NCBI GenBank assembly: GCA_009917455.1
Contig: QZDS01000032.1
Coordinates: 1 to 54,955, forward strand
DNA: 54,955 nt
Direction: 5' to 3'
DNA from: a bacterium 1xD8-48
Lineage (GTDB): Bacteria > Bacillota > Clostridia > Lachnospirales > Lachnospiraceae
Below the pieces are notes generated by a model. It was not told the origin of the DNA. It saw only the letters and a program-made list of their open reading frames with translations, and searched no databases. The position numbers and the translations under genes were made by a program. Below are positions 40,526 to 49,772 of the stretch, piece after piece; the first letter of the stretch is position 1, and each line of letters begins with the position of its first letter.

Positions 40526-42268
40526 ATGAAAAAGAAGACAGTGTTACAGAAACTTGCCGCTGCCGGACTGGCATTGGCAATGGTAGCAGGAACTCTTACC
40601 GGCTGCGGCGGCGGTAACGATGCAGCAGGAAACGACAACGCAGACGCAGCGCAGACAGAAGACGCGGCAACGAGCGAGGATACTTCCGCAGGTGATGCGG
40701 CGCAGGCGGACGACGGCGCTGACGCTGATGCAGCCGGCGATACGGCAGCAGCCGGAGATTTCACGGATTATTCGGCAGGATTCCCGGAGACAGTTACCCT
40801 TCAGGTTCCCGTTTACGAGAGAGGGTGGGAAGGCTGGAATCCTACAGACAACTACTGGACGAAATGGATTCAGGAGAACTTTGGCGAAAAGTATAACGTA
40901 AACGTAGAGTTCATCTCCATCGGACGTTCCACCGAGGTACAGGACTTTACACAGCTTCTGTCCGCAGGCAGCGCGCCTACATTTGTGTTCCATTATGATT
41001 ATCCTAACATTCTTGCATACTATGCACAGGACGCTTATCAGGAGCTGAATGCAGATGAAATCGCTTACTATGCGCCTTCCTTCTGGGAGAGAATGGGCGA
41101 TATCATTCAGGATTATGGTACGATTGACGGCAAGCTGATGGTTGTTATGGGCGACCGTACCGAGCTGGTATCCTCAAACTTCGGTACTCTGATTCGTCAG
41201 GACTGGCTGGATGACCTTGGCATCGCAATGCCCACCACACTGGAAGAGTACAATGACATGCTGATGAAATTCAAAGAAGCAGGATATGGATTTGCTACCG
41301 TAGGTTCAGGCGGCGGCCAGCTGCTTAACAAGTCTTTCAACTTTGATAACAGCTTCAGAGATTTAAGCGACAGAGAAGGCATTGCCCTTAATTCCGATTT
41401 GGCTGTTGCGGCTTTCAGCTGGGAGCCTACAAAGGAATATTTAAGAAATCTGAATTACCAGTACCAGAACGGCCTGATTGACCCTGACTTCTATCTGGAT
41501 ACAGACGGAAACCAGGCAAAGGCTAACTTTACCTCAGGTAAGGCTGCTACCTACAGCTGCTATATCAACGCAGGTACGAATGAGAACGTTATCCAGCCTC
41601 TGCTGCAGAATAACCCGGACGCCAAGATTTCTATCCTTGACCCTGGCGCGCTGGCTCCCGGCGGAAAAGCTCAGGCACGTGAGTACTGGCCGTTTGGTAT
41701 GATTTACGGTATCAACGCAGATGCAACCGACGAAGAGAGAATCGCAGCCTGGATGTACATCGAGTGGATGAACCAGGACGACGTGCTGAACACACTTCAG
41801 AATGGTTTCGAAGGCAAGAACTACGAGCTTAAGGACGGCGTAAAGGCTCCTACAGGCTACACAGGAGAAGAAAAGCTTTCCAACAACGATAACGGCGACT
41901 ACTGGTGCCTTGTTAATGCCAACAAGAAGTATGATTCCGAAGAGGAATTCAAAAAAGCAATTATTTACGTGAACGCGCCTGTTGGATATGAGTATCTGAT
42001 TGAAGATATTCTGAAATATCAGGAGAAGTATGCAGACGGATTTGACCCTGACACATGCTTTACCGTTCCGATTGAATCTCTGGCTGAATACTCATCTGAC
42101 CTGGCAGAGCTTTGGAAAGAGTCTTATGTACAGCTTGTTACCAGAGCAACTTCCGACGAAGAATTCGAGTCTATGTATGAAGAAATGAAGCAGGAATACC
42201 TGGATGCAGGATATCAGGAAATCCTTGACGAGAAGAAAGCGGCATGGGATGCCGGACAGTATCATTAA
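40526..42268 (+). CDS. Extracellular solute-binding lipoprotein (LplA/YtcQ-like)
   Basis: The 580-residue protein has a lipoprotein signal with lipobox LTGC (Cys27). An Ala/Asp/Thr/Glu-rich linker (about 30-75) follows, then a large type I binding-protein fold. It should capture pectin-derived oligosaccharides at the outer face of the membrane and deliver them to the two permeases. Its size is typical of the LplA/YtcQ group rather than the 420-residue maltose type. The start follows ttaggaggatag. It ends the transport part of the operon at a strong hairpin. Confidence 0.92.
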   Translation: MKKKTVLQKLAAAGLALAMVAGTLTGCGGGNDAAGNDNADAAQTEDAATSEDTSAGDAAQADDGADADAAGDTAAAGDFTDYSAGFPETVTLQVPVYERGWEGWNPTDNYWTKWIQENFGEKYNVNVEFISIGRSTEVQDFTQLLSAGSAPTFVFHYDYPNILAYYAQDAYQELNADEIAYYAPSFWERMGDIIQDYGTIDGKLMVVMGDRTELVSSNFGTLIRQDWLDDLGIAMPTTLEEYNDMLMKFKEAGYGFATVGSGGGQLLNKSFNFDNSFRDLSDREGIALNSDLAVAAFSWEPTKEYLRNLNYQYQNGLIDPDFYLDTDGNQAKANFTSGKAATYSCYINAGTNENVIQPLLQNNPDAKISILDPGALAPGGKAQAREYWPFGMIYGINADATDEERIAAWMYIEWMNQDDVLNTLQNGFEGKNYELKDGVKAPTGYTGEEKLSNNDNGDYWCLVNANKKYDSEEEFKKAIIYVNAPVGYEYLIEDILKYQEKYADGFDPDTCFTVPIESLAEYSSDLAELWKESYVQLVTRATSDEEFESMYEEMKQEYLDAGYQEILDEKKAAWDAGQYH

Positions 42269-42309
42269 TCAGATTTTTTCTGAGGACGGTACTTAGTCAG
42301 TGATAGCTG

Positions 42310-42346
42310 CCGCAGAGGCGCCGCTTGTGCGCCTCTGCGGTATTTT
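42310..42346 (+). terminator. Hairpin terminator between transport and enzyme genes
   Basis: ccgcagaggcg (42310-42320) pairs perfectly with cgcctctgcgg (42330-42340) and is followed by tatttt. The short U-tract suggests partial termination. No promoter is visible in the 41 bases before GH28, so read-through probably feeds the enzyme genes at a lower level. Confidence 0.7.
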
Positions 42347-42387
42347 CATGTTGTCAGAGAGCACTGCGGACAAAGAAAGGAAAAATT

Positions 42388-43731
42388 ATGATTTATAACA
42401 TTTTAGACTACGGCGCAGTAGAGGGCGGCACGGTCAATAACCAGAAGATGATACAGGCGGCCATTGATGCCTGCGCCGGAACCGGCGGCAGGGTGGTGAT
42501 TCCGGCGGGGAATTTCCTCTCGGGAACCATTCGACTGCGCTCGGATATGGAGCTGTATCTGGAAGCGGGAAGCACCCTCACGGTAAGCCTTAATCCGGCG
42601 GATATCATCGACTTTTCCGAAAAGTCGGATAAGGATAATACCATGGACGGCATAAAGGACGGCTGCTTTATTTATGCATGTCATGAAAAAAATCTTACAA
42701 TAAGCGGAGAAGGGAGAATTGACGGCAAGGGCCGGGACGCCTATTACGACGCGGGTCTTGACGGCGACTTTCACGAATGCCCTTTGAGCGTAAAGGAATT
42801 CCGTCCCCGCACCACATACCTGGAGGATGTGGAGAACCTTACAGTTAAGGGAATCACCTTTTACGACGCTTCTTTCTGGACGTTGCATATGGCGGGGTGC
42901 AAAAATGTGCTGGTGGAGGGAATCCGCATTTTAAACAATGACAGAGGCCCCAACAACGACGGCATCGACCCGGACGCCTGCCAGAATGTGGTGATTCGCG
43001 GCTGTATTGTGGAAAGTGGAGACGATTCCATTGTCCTTAAGGCCACAAAGCCTATATGGAAGAAATACGGAAACTGCGAAAACATCGTAATCTCCGACTG
43101 TATTTTACATTCCCGCGATTCCGCCCTGAAGATGGGAACGGAAACCTACGGTGATATCCGAAACGTGATTTTTTCCAACTGCGTGGTGAAGGACTGTTCC
43201 CGCGCCGTGGGTATCTGGGTGAGGGACGGCGGAACCATAGAGGATATTATGATTCATCATATCACGGGAAGCACAAAGCGGTATGCGGACGCGCCGGGAG
43301 GCAGAGGCGTTCCCCGCTGGTGGGGAAAAGGAGAGCCTTTCTTTCTCTCATCAACTTACCGGAACGAGGAGAAAAGGTATCCCGGTAAAATCAGGAGGAT
43401 TACCTTTGAGCAGGTAAGGCTTACTTCGGAATCCTGTATTTTCATGGGCGGCGAGGCGGACGCTGTGATTGAGGACATTCAGATTAAGGACTGCCAGGTC
43501 ACCTGGAAAAAACAGAGTATCCATACGCCGGGGGTATTCGACGAACAGCCCTCTCCCAGAGACGTCTATGAGCATGAAATTCCGTGGCTCTATGCAAGGC
43601 ATGTGGAGGGGCTTAAGGTGAGCGGGAGCTTTAAGGTTGACGGGAGCATGACAGAACATGTAAAGTGTGAGGAAATTCTGGAAAACTGCAGAGATACGGA
43701 GACTTTCTCCGCCGCAGGAGTTTACGATTAA
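42388..43731 (+). CDS. GH28 family polygalacturonase-like hydrolase
   Basis: The 447-residue right-handed beta-helix protein carries GH28 motifs: NNDGID at 189-194 (catalytic Asp191), GDDSI at 211-215 (Asp212, Asp213) and a GISDC/SRDSALKMGTE region. The usual GHG is replaced by HSRDS. The N-terminal NILDYGAVEGGTVNNQKMIQAAIDAC is typical. GH28 enzymes cleave polygalacturonan or rhamnogalacturonan and act on galacturonic acid linkages. There is no signal peptide, so it probably works on imported oligomers. An upstream in-frame start at 42325 overlaps the terminator and lacks a site; the ATG at 42388 follows aaaggaaaa. Confidence 0.87.
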   Translation: MIYNILDYGAVEGGTVNNQKMIQAAIDACAGTGGRVVIPAGNFLSGTIRLRSDMELYLEAGSTLTVSLNPADIIDFSEKSDKDNTMDGIKDGCFIYACHEKNLTISGEGRIDGKGRDAYYDAGLDGDFHECPLSVKEFRPRTTYLEDVENLTVKGITFYDASFWTLHMAGCKNVLVEGIRILNNDRGPNNDGIDPDACQNVVIRGCIVESGDDSIVLKATKPIWKKYGNCENIVISDCILHSRDSALKMGTETYGDIRNVIFSNCVVKDCSRAVGIWVRDGGTIEDIMIHHITGSTKRYADAPGGRGVPRWWGKGEPFFLSSTYRNEEKRYPGKIRRITFEQVRLTSESCIFMGGEADAVIEDIQIKDCQVTWKKQSIHTPGVFDEQPSPRDVYEHEIPWLYARHVEGLKVSGSFKVDGSMTEHVKCEEILENCRDTETFSAAGVYD

Positions 43732-43767
43732 AAAATGCGCAAGGCAAGCGCGGAAACGGGGTAGAAA

Positions 43768-44820
43768 ATGTTAAAATTAAATTATGACAAAAGCGTGATA
43801 GAAGATGCAATCGACCGCATTGTAAAAAAGACAATGAACATGGATTTGACCTGGGACTGGCCCTGCGGCGTGGCCTATTACGGAATCTGCCGGGCTTACA
43901 GGGCGACAGGCAAAAAAGAATATCTTGACATGTTAAAAGACAGGGTGGACGAATATATGGAGCTGGGACTTCCGAAAAACTGGACGGTGAATACCTGCGC
44001 CATGGGACATTGCCTGATTACCCTTTACGAGGAAACCGGTGAGGAAAAGTACTGGGATGTGGCTATGAGCAAGGTGAATTATATAAGAAAAGAAGCTCTC
44101 CGGTTCGGCGACAATGTATTGCAGCACACCGTTTCCGCCAACAATGACTTCCCGGAACAGGCCTGGGCGGATACACTGTTTATGGCTGCTTACTTCCTTC
44201 TTCGTGTGGGGGTGAAGCTGAAGGATGCGGACATTATAGAGGACGCCCTGAATCAGTATTACTGGCATATCCATTATCTGCAGAATCCGGAAAACGGGCT
44301 TTACTATCACGGCTACAATAATATTACCGGTGACCATATGTCCGGCTTCCACTGGGGCAGAGCCAATGCCTGGGCGGCGTACACCATGTCAAGAGTGGGC
44401 GGGATTCTGCCGGAGGCTTATCTGTATCCCAGATTTCTTGAAATCACAGGCTCTTTGAACGAGCAGCTTGCGGCTTTGAAGATGCTGCAGACGGAAAACG
44501 GACTGTGGAGAACCATTCTGGATGACGAGGGCTCATACGAGGAGATTTCAGCCTCGGCCGGAATTGCCGCCGCCATGGTGGAAAAGGGCAATCCGCTTCA
44601 TTCCAAATACATCAATAAGTCCATTCAGGGGCTTCTGGACAATATCGGCGCTGACGGAAAGGTGATGAATGTGTCGGGCGGAACCGCCGTCATGAAGGAC
44701 CGGGACGGATACCGGGATATCTCCAGACGCTGGATTCAGGGCTGGGGGCAGGGCCTTGCGCTGGCATTTTTCTCAGGAATATTGCAGGCAGGAGACGAAG
44801 AGAAGGACGGGGCATTATAA
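43768..44820 (+). CDS. GH105 unsaturated rhamnogalacturonyl hydrolase (YteR/YesR-like)
   Basis: The 350-residue alpha/alpha-barrel enzyme resembles YteR/YesR, which hydrate and remove the unsaturated galacturonosyl end left by rhamnogalacturonan lyases. The likely catalytic Asp135 sits in EQAWADTLFMAA. Other family features are LTWDWPCGVAYYG near the start, GFHWGRANAWAAY near 195 and SRRWIQGWGQGLALAFF near the end. It is cytoplasmic, with no signal peptide, and lies between GH28 and the GDSL esterase. Its presence implies that the imported oligomers come from lyase action, although no lyase is encoded in this window. Confidence 0.9.
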   Translation: MLKLNYDKSVIEDAIDRIVKKTMNMDLTWDWPCGVAYYGICRAYRATGKKEYLDMLKDRVDEYMELGLPKNWTVNTCAMGHCLITLYEETGEEKYWDVAMSKVNYIRKEALRFGDNVLQHTVSANNDFPEQAWADTLFMAAYFLLRVGVKLKDADIIEDALNQYYWHIHYLQNPENGLYYHGYNNITGDHMSGFHWGRANAWAAYTMSRVGGILPEAYLYPRFLEITGSLNEQLAALKMLQTENGLWRTILDDEGSYEEISASAGIAAAMVEKGNPLHSKYINKSIQGLLDNIGADGKVMNVSGGTAVMKDRDGYRDISRRWIQGWGQGLALAFFSGILQAGDEEKDGAL

Positions 44821-44822
44821 AA

Positions 44823-46691
44823 ATGAAGGCAAAAAGATTTTTGTTCGGAGGATATGAAGCGGCGAAGAAAGCCGACGGCGGCAGGGAGCCGGCGGGAAAC
44901 GATACCTGTGCGGCAGGAACAAAAGCGGAGACTCTCGCCCGGGGAAAAGAAACGGATGTGCTGACCGTAAGAGTCGGCGCCGATGCCCGCTACACAGACG
45001 CTGCCGGTTTTGGTTTTATAGACGAGAAAACCAGGAGGGAGCAGGAGCGTTTGCAGCTTCCGGAGCTGAATTCCGGTTTTGAGCCTGTCTGGTGGTATCA
45101 GGACGAGGAGCTTACGGAGATTTCACAGGGGGAATGGGGGTGTATGCTTACCCCCGCTTCCGTATCTTCGGAGTGGGAGGAGAGCGGGAGAAAGCTTCCC
45201 CTCCAGTTTAAGGCGGACATGGGGGAGGAAGGCAGCTATCGGCTGTCGGTGGAAATCTGCAATCCGAATCCCCATCCGACCGCAGTTATCCTTTTTGCCG
45301 GAAGAAGGCATCTTGTGTGGAAAGGAGAGCTTGCCCCGGGTGAAAAGAGGAGCTTTGACGCTTTAATCCACGTGTGCGCCATTGTGCCTAGAGGAAAGAC
45401 GGAAAGCTACGGGGACACCACGGTGGATATTGCATTGATTGGCGACGCGGCGCTTGCCTCCCTTTCCATAAAGCGGGAGATGAGCCCGGTTGTCTATATT
45501 GCCGGAGATTCCACAGTGACCGACCAGAGCGCGGAGTATCCTTACGCGCCCGGTACCAGCTACAGTGGCTGGGGGCAGATGCTTGCTTACTTTCTGCCGG
45601 GAAGGGCGGCGGTGAGTAACCATGCCCATTCCGGGCTCACCACAGAGAGCTTCCGCCAGGAGGGGCATTACGCTATTGTGGAGGAAAGGCTGAAAGCAGG
45701 GGATTACGTGCTGATTCAGTTTGCCCACAATGACCAGAAGCTCTCCCATCTTCTGGCAAAGGGAGGCTATCGGGACAACCTGATTCGCTATATAAGGGAA
45801 GTGCGCGAAAAGGGAGCCGTTCCCGTACTGCTCACGCCGATTGCACGGAACAGCTGGAAGGGAGCGGACGGCAGTTATCTGGATTTCCTTGAAGAATATG
45901 CGCAGACGGTGCTTGACACAGGGGAGGAGCTTCAGGTTCCCGTAATCGATTTACATAAGGAAAGCATGGAGTTCATCTTAAGGACAGGGCTGGAGACGGC
46001 GAAAGCGTGGTTCTACCCGGCGGACTATACCCACAGCAATGATTTCGGGGCGTTCCGTGCGGCGAAGGTGGTGGCGGATGAACTGAAAGAAATCTGCCCT
46101 GAGCTGTTTGCGGATAAGGCGGCAGGCGCAGGCTGCTGTAAGAAGGACGACTGCTGGCAGCCGGAGGGAAGCCTTGTACTTCCGGTCTGCCCGGAACGGA
46201 TGAAGGAAAAGAAAAATCCTCTGGATGAAGGGGAGCTTCTCTCAGATATTGAAAGGCCGGAGGATGAGATAACCAGAGCAGAAGCTCTTCCCATGCTGAT
46301 ACAGGCGCTGAAGTTTTTCCCAACCAATGTGTATAATGATATGTACAGCGACGTCATCGGGCATGAATGGTATGCGGGGGCGGTGGAATGCGCATGGCAG
46401 AACGGCATCATTCCTGAGGAAATGACGGCGGGAGGGCGCTATCAGCCCGATAAGGCGCTTTTGCTTGAAGAGCTTCTGGCCATGGCCATGAACGGCTTCC
46501 GGGGAAGAAAGCGGATAGATGCGGGAAGTCAGGGCGATAAGGAGCCGGAGCTGGCCAAAAAAGCGGCGACCTGGGCGAAGAAGGCTATAATGGAGGCGCT
46601 TAGTCTTTCGGTTGTTTCGGTGGATGAAAATCCGAAGCGGACAGTGAAAAGAAGCGAGGCGGCGGATATGATACGGCATCTTGCGCTGTAA
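44823..46691 (+). CDS. GDSL/SGNH (CE12-like) esterase with C-terminal SLH-like repeats
   Basis: The 622-residue protein has three parts. Residues about 45-215 are a beta-sandwich module. Residues 220-430 are an SGNH esterase like rhamnogalacturonan acetylesterases, with Ser230 in GDST, Asn303 in FAHND, and Asp401/His404 in DYTH. Residues about 480-565 resemble S-layer homology repeats (ITRAEALPMLIQAL, YSDVIGHEWYAGAVECAWQNGII, YQPDKALLLEEL). The enzyme should deacetylate rhamnogalacturonan fragments. SLH repeats normally anchor exported proteins to the cell wall, yet no signal peptide precedes this one. It starts 2 bases after the GH105 stop codon. Confidence 0.85.
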   Translation: MKAKRFLFGGYEAAKKADGGREPAGNDTCAAGTKAETLARGKETDVLTVRVGADARYTDAAGFGFIDEKTRREQERLQLPELNSGFEPVWWYQDEELTEISQGEWGCMLTPASVSSEWEESGRKLPLQFKADMGEEGSYRLSVEICNPNPHPTAVILFAGRRHLVWKGELAPGEKRSFDALIHVCAIVPRGKTESYGDTTVDIALIGDAALASLSIKREMSPVVYIAGDSTVTDQSAEYPYAPGTSYSGWGQMLAYFLPGRAAVSNHAHSGLTTESFRQEGHYAIVEERLKAGDYVLIQFAHNDQKLSHLLAKGGYRDNLIRYIREVREKGAVPVLLTPIARNSWKGADGSYLDFLEEYAQTVLDTGEELQVPVIDLHKESMEFILRTGLETAKAWFYPADYTHSNDFGAFRAAKVVADELKEICPELFADKAAGAGCCKKDDCWQPEGSLVLPVCPERMKEKKNPLDEGELLSDIERPEDEITRAEALPMLIQALKFFPTNVYNDMYSDVIGHEWYAGAVECAWQNGIIPEEMTAGGRYQPDKALLLEELLAMAMNGFRGRKRIDAGSQGDKEPELAKKAATWAKKAIMEALSLSVVSVDENPKRTVKRSEAADMIRHLAL

Positions 46692-46715
46692 CCGTCAGAG
46701 AAAGGTATATAAAGT

Positions 46716-48953
46716 ATGAGCGTGAAACATTTGACAGAAGGGCTTCAAAACCCGTCTGAGGAATTCAGCCCCATCCCTTTCTGGTTTTTCAACGATAAGC
46801 CGGATAAGGACAGGATAAAAAAGCAGCTTGCGGATTACGTGGAAAAGGGCGTGAACGGCCTGGTGCTGCATCCCCGAATCGGGATTCCCAGGGAGATTCC
46901 TTATTTATCGGACGCCTGCTTTCAGGTGATAAAATATGTGGTGGAGACAGCGGCGGAGCTTCATATGAAGGTCGTCCTCTATGACGAGGGCATGTATCCG
47001 TCGGGCTCGGCCCACGGAATGGTGGTGGCGACAAACCCGGAATTTGCGGCAAGAGGCATCACCATAACCGGCGAACCGGGAAAGGACAGGGCACTGACAG
47101 AGCTGCCCGACGACAGATATCTGGTTTTGAGGAAAACCGGCGGAACCATAAGGGGCATCCATTTCGGGGAGGACGACGGGGAGGACGGCGCGCCGGCTGC
47201 CGCCGATATTTTAAATCCCGAAGCGGTGAAGCTTTTTATCCGTCTTACCCATGACAGGTATTATGAGGAATTAAAAGAGTATTTCGGAAATACGATAATC
47301 GGCTTTTTTACCGACGAGCCCTGCGCCCTTGGAAGGAATGCGGAGGGATTTCGGGAATGGGCGGAAGGAATGGAGCGGGAAATAGAGGAAGCCGGCGGAA
47401 AGCTTGCGGACCTGGAGGGGCTGTTTACCGGAGAGGAAAATGTTACCACCGGTATTTACCGGAAGCTGATTAAAAAGCATCTGCGGGAAACCTTCTACAA
47501 GGCGCTGCATGACTGGTGCGAAGACCACGGCATCTGGCTGATGGGGCATCCTGCAGAGAGCGACGATGTGGAGGAGGAGCTTTACTTCCACGTGCCGGGT
47601 CAGGATTTGATTATGCGCAGGGTATCGCCCGAGAGCGGAGGGCTTCTGGAATTTGACAGTGTGCAGGCAAAGCTGGCGGCGGACATTGCAAGGCACCTTG
47701 GGCGGCGGAGAAATTCCAACGAATGCTTCGGGGTGTGCTGCCGGGAGCAGATTCCCTGGTATTTTACGGGAAGGGATATGAAGTGGTATCTGAACTGGAT
47801 GGGGATTCGGGGGGTGAACCTTTTTATTCCCCATGCCTTTTATTACAGTGTGGAGGGAAAGCGGAAGGAGGAGCGTCCCCCTGACGTGGGGCCGAACAAT
47901 ATCTGGTGGAAGCATTACAGGCAGTTTTCCGACTATATGAAGAGGATTTCCTATCTGATGACGGATTCGGTAAACGGGGCAAGGGTTGCGGTTCTTTGCG
48001 ACAACAACCGGATTCCTTACCGGGAGATTGCGTGTTTCTATGAAAATCAAATCGAGTTTAATTATCTTCCGGCGGCGCTTTTGACGAAATGCCGAAGGGA
48101 GACGTCCGGGGAGACAGACTTTCAGGAAACGCTGAAGAGCGGTCTGTACATCGGGGGATACCGCTATGAAGCGGTGCTGAATGTGCTTGGGGCGGAGTAT
48201 GACGAAATGCTTTCCGGCGTGGCGGTTTATCATAAGGCGGAGGAGCTTTTGGGAGAGGGCTTCCGGGCGGTTCATACGGCGCGGCCATGCCCTGCTCTGC
48301 GCGCGGTGCATTTATATAAGGAAGAAACGGAAATATTTTTGCTTTCCAACGAGGGGAGCGAGAGTATACACACGGAATTACAGCTTTCCGGCGACAGAGG
48401 ACTTGTCTGCTATGATTTGTGGAAAAACAGATTCTATTCCCCTGATGTTGTCCGTGGGGCGGACGGGAAGAGTCTGGAAATTGAGCTGATGCCCTGCGAG
48501 ATGATGGCAGTTATTTTGGGCGGCAGAGAAGATGCGGCTGACATGGAGGAGCTGACGACGCAATATGCGGCGGAGCTGCCGGGAGAAGCGAAAGCAGGAA
48601 AAAGGCCGGAAAGCCCGGAGCTTGCCGGGAAACTTCGCGACGGGGCGCCTGGCTGGAGCGGACTTTTTACCAGGGAGAGCAAAAAAGATAATCAGGCGGT
48701 TTATTCTTACATCCTTTATAAGGAGAAGGTGACCGGGGATGAAGTATTTGCGGTGGACGGAGAGGAGATGGCGGAGTGCTATTGTAACGACAGCTTCGCC
48801 GGCGTCAGCTTTTTTGCGCCTCACAGGTTTGAAATCGGCTCTTTCTTAAAAGAGGGAAAAAATGAAATCAGGCTGATATTTACGGGAAATGCGGCAAATA
48901 AGTATGATAATGCCGGACTATTCTATGGGATTAAAGGGAGGCAGGAAAATTAA
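46716..48953 (+). CDS. GH106-like alpha-L-rhamnosidase
   Basis: The 745-residue protein begins with the pattern seen in GH106-type enzymes: SPIPFWFFNDK near 18, a barrel strand GVNGLVLHPRIGIP near 46 and VVLYDEGMYPSGSAHG near 88-103. GFFTDEP near 195 and a C-terminal galactose-binding-like module (about 640-740) follow. GH106 enzymes release L-rhamnose from rhamnogalacturonan and related glycosides. It has no signal peptide and sits 24 bases after the esterase gene. The match is to the family's general layout, and it is shorter than many GH106 members, so the exact family is moderately sure. Confidence 0.72.
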   Translation: MSVKHLTEGLQNPSEEFSPIPFWFFNDKPDKDRIKKQLADYVEKGVNGLVLHPRIGIPREIPYLSDACFQVIKYVVETAAELHMKVVLYDEGMYPSGSAHGMVVATNPEFAARGITITGEPGKDRALTELPDDRYLVLRKTGGTIRGIHFGEDDGEDGAPAAADILNPEAVKLFIRLTHDRYYEELKEYFGNTIIGFFTDEPCALGRNAEGFREWAEGMEREIEEAGGKLADLEGLFTGEENVTTGIYRKLIKKHLRETFYKALHDWCEDHGIWLMGHPAESDDVEEELYFHVPGQDLIMRRVSPESGGLLEFDSVQAKLAADIARHLGRRRNSNECFGVCCREQIPWYFTGRDMKWYLNWMGIRGVNLFIPHAFYYSVEGKRKEERPPDVGPNNIWWKHYRQFSDYMKRISYLMTDSVNGARVAVLCDNNRIPYREIACFYENQIEFNYLPAALLTKCRRETSGETDFQETLKSGLYIGGYRYEAVLNVLGAEYDEMLSGVAVYHKAEELLGEGFRAVHTARPCPALRAVHLYKEETEIFLLSNEGSESIHTELQLSGDRGLVCYDLWKNRFYSPDVVRGADGKSLEIELMPCEMMAVILGGREDAADMEELTTQYAAELPGEAKAGKRPESPELAGKLRDGAPGWSGLFTRESKKDNQAVYSYILYKEKVTGDEVFAVDGEEMAECYCNDSFAGVSFFAPHRFEIGSFLKEGKNEIRLIFTGNAANKYDNAGLFYGIKGRQEN

Positions 48954-49772
48954 ATGAAAATTGGAGTCAGAGGACATGATTACGGACGTCACGGCGTTGC
49001 GGAGTATGCCGCGCTTTTGCATGACGAGGGCTATGACACGGTTCAGCTTGCGGTGCCGAAAGCGATTACGGGGGTGAACGGCTTTGATGAGATAACGCCC
49101 GCTCTGCTTGCCGAAATCAATGAGGAATTTGCAAAGCAGAAGGTGGAAATCGGCATATTCAGCTGTTACATGGATTTGTCGAATCCTGACAGTGAAGTAA
49201 GGAGGAAAGCGGTTGAGACCTTTTGCAGAGGGCTTTCCTGTGCAAAAGAGGCGGGAGCGAAAATGGCGGGGACGGAAACCTCCTATGAGCATTTAGGGTC
49301 TTTGGAAAAGCAGCGCCGTTTTCCTTATATGATGGACAGCCTAAAGAGGATTACGGAGGAGGCGGAGCGGCTTTCTGTGCAAATCGGTCTGGAGCCTGTG
49401 GCTTTCCACCCGCTGGAGGATATGGAAACGGCCGTGGAGGTTTTGGATGAGATTGGGAGTAAGCGGCTGCAGCTTATTTTTGACCCGGCAAACCTCTTGC
49501 AGCGCCCGGAGGAGGTTCGGCAGGAGGCATACTGGAAGCGTTGCCTTGCCCTTGGCGGAGAGCGGATAGCCGCTCTGCACATCAAGGACTTTCGGATGAC
49601 TTCGGAGGGAGAGCGCAGAGGCTGCGCCTTAGGCGACGGGCTTATGGAGCTTGCCCCTTTCCACGAATGGGTGAAGGGAAAGCAGGAGCTTGCGGTTATC
49701 CGGGACGAGCTGGATTTGGCCTTTGCGCGTGCGGATATCGCCTATTTGCAGAGGATGAAGGCTCAGAGTTAA
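48954..49772 (+). CDS. Sugar phosphate isomerase/epimerase-like TIM-barrel protein
   Basis: The 272-residue protein has the xylose-isomerase-like/AP endonuclease 2 barrel: TVQLAVPKAI early, MAGTETSYEHLG near 102-113, IGLEPVAFHPLE near 143, LIFDPANLL near 175 and ALHIKDF near 203, where acidic and histidine residues would bind a metal. It may epimerise or isomerise galacturonate or rhamnose derivatives released by the upstream enzymes. Its ATG directly follows the GH106 stop codon. Its TAA overlaps the stop codon of the convergent ABC gene. Confidence 0.8.
   Translation: MKIGVRGHDYGRHGVAEYAALLHDEGYDTVQLAVPKAITGVNGFDEITPALLAEINEEFAKQKVEIGIFSCYMDLSNPDSEVRRKAVETFCRGLSCAKEAGAKMAGTETSYEHLGSLEKQRRFPYMMDSLKRITEEAERLSVQIGLEPVAFHPLEDMETAVEVLDEIGSKRLQLIFDPANLLQRPEEVRQEAYWKRCLALGGERIAALHIKDFRMTSEGERRGCALGDGLMELAPFHEWVKGKQELAVIRDELDLAFARADIAYLQRMKAQS

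Noticed and set aside
47271..48311. Long leftward open frame of 346 codons
   Set aside because: It lies antisense within the GH106-like gene, is rich in Pro, His and Arg, and reflects that gene's codon pattern.
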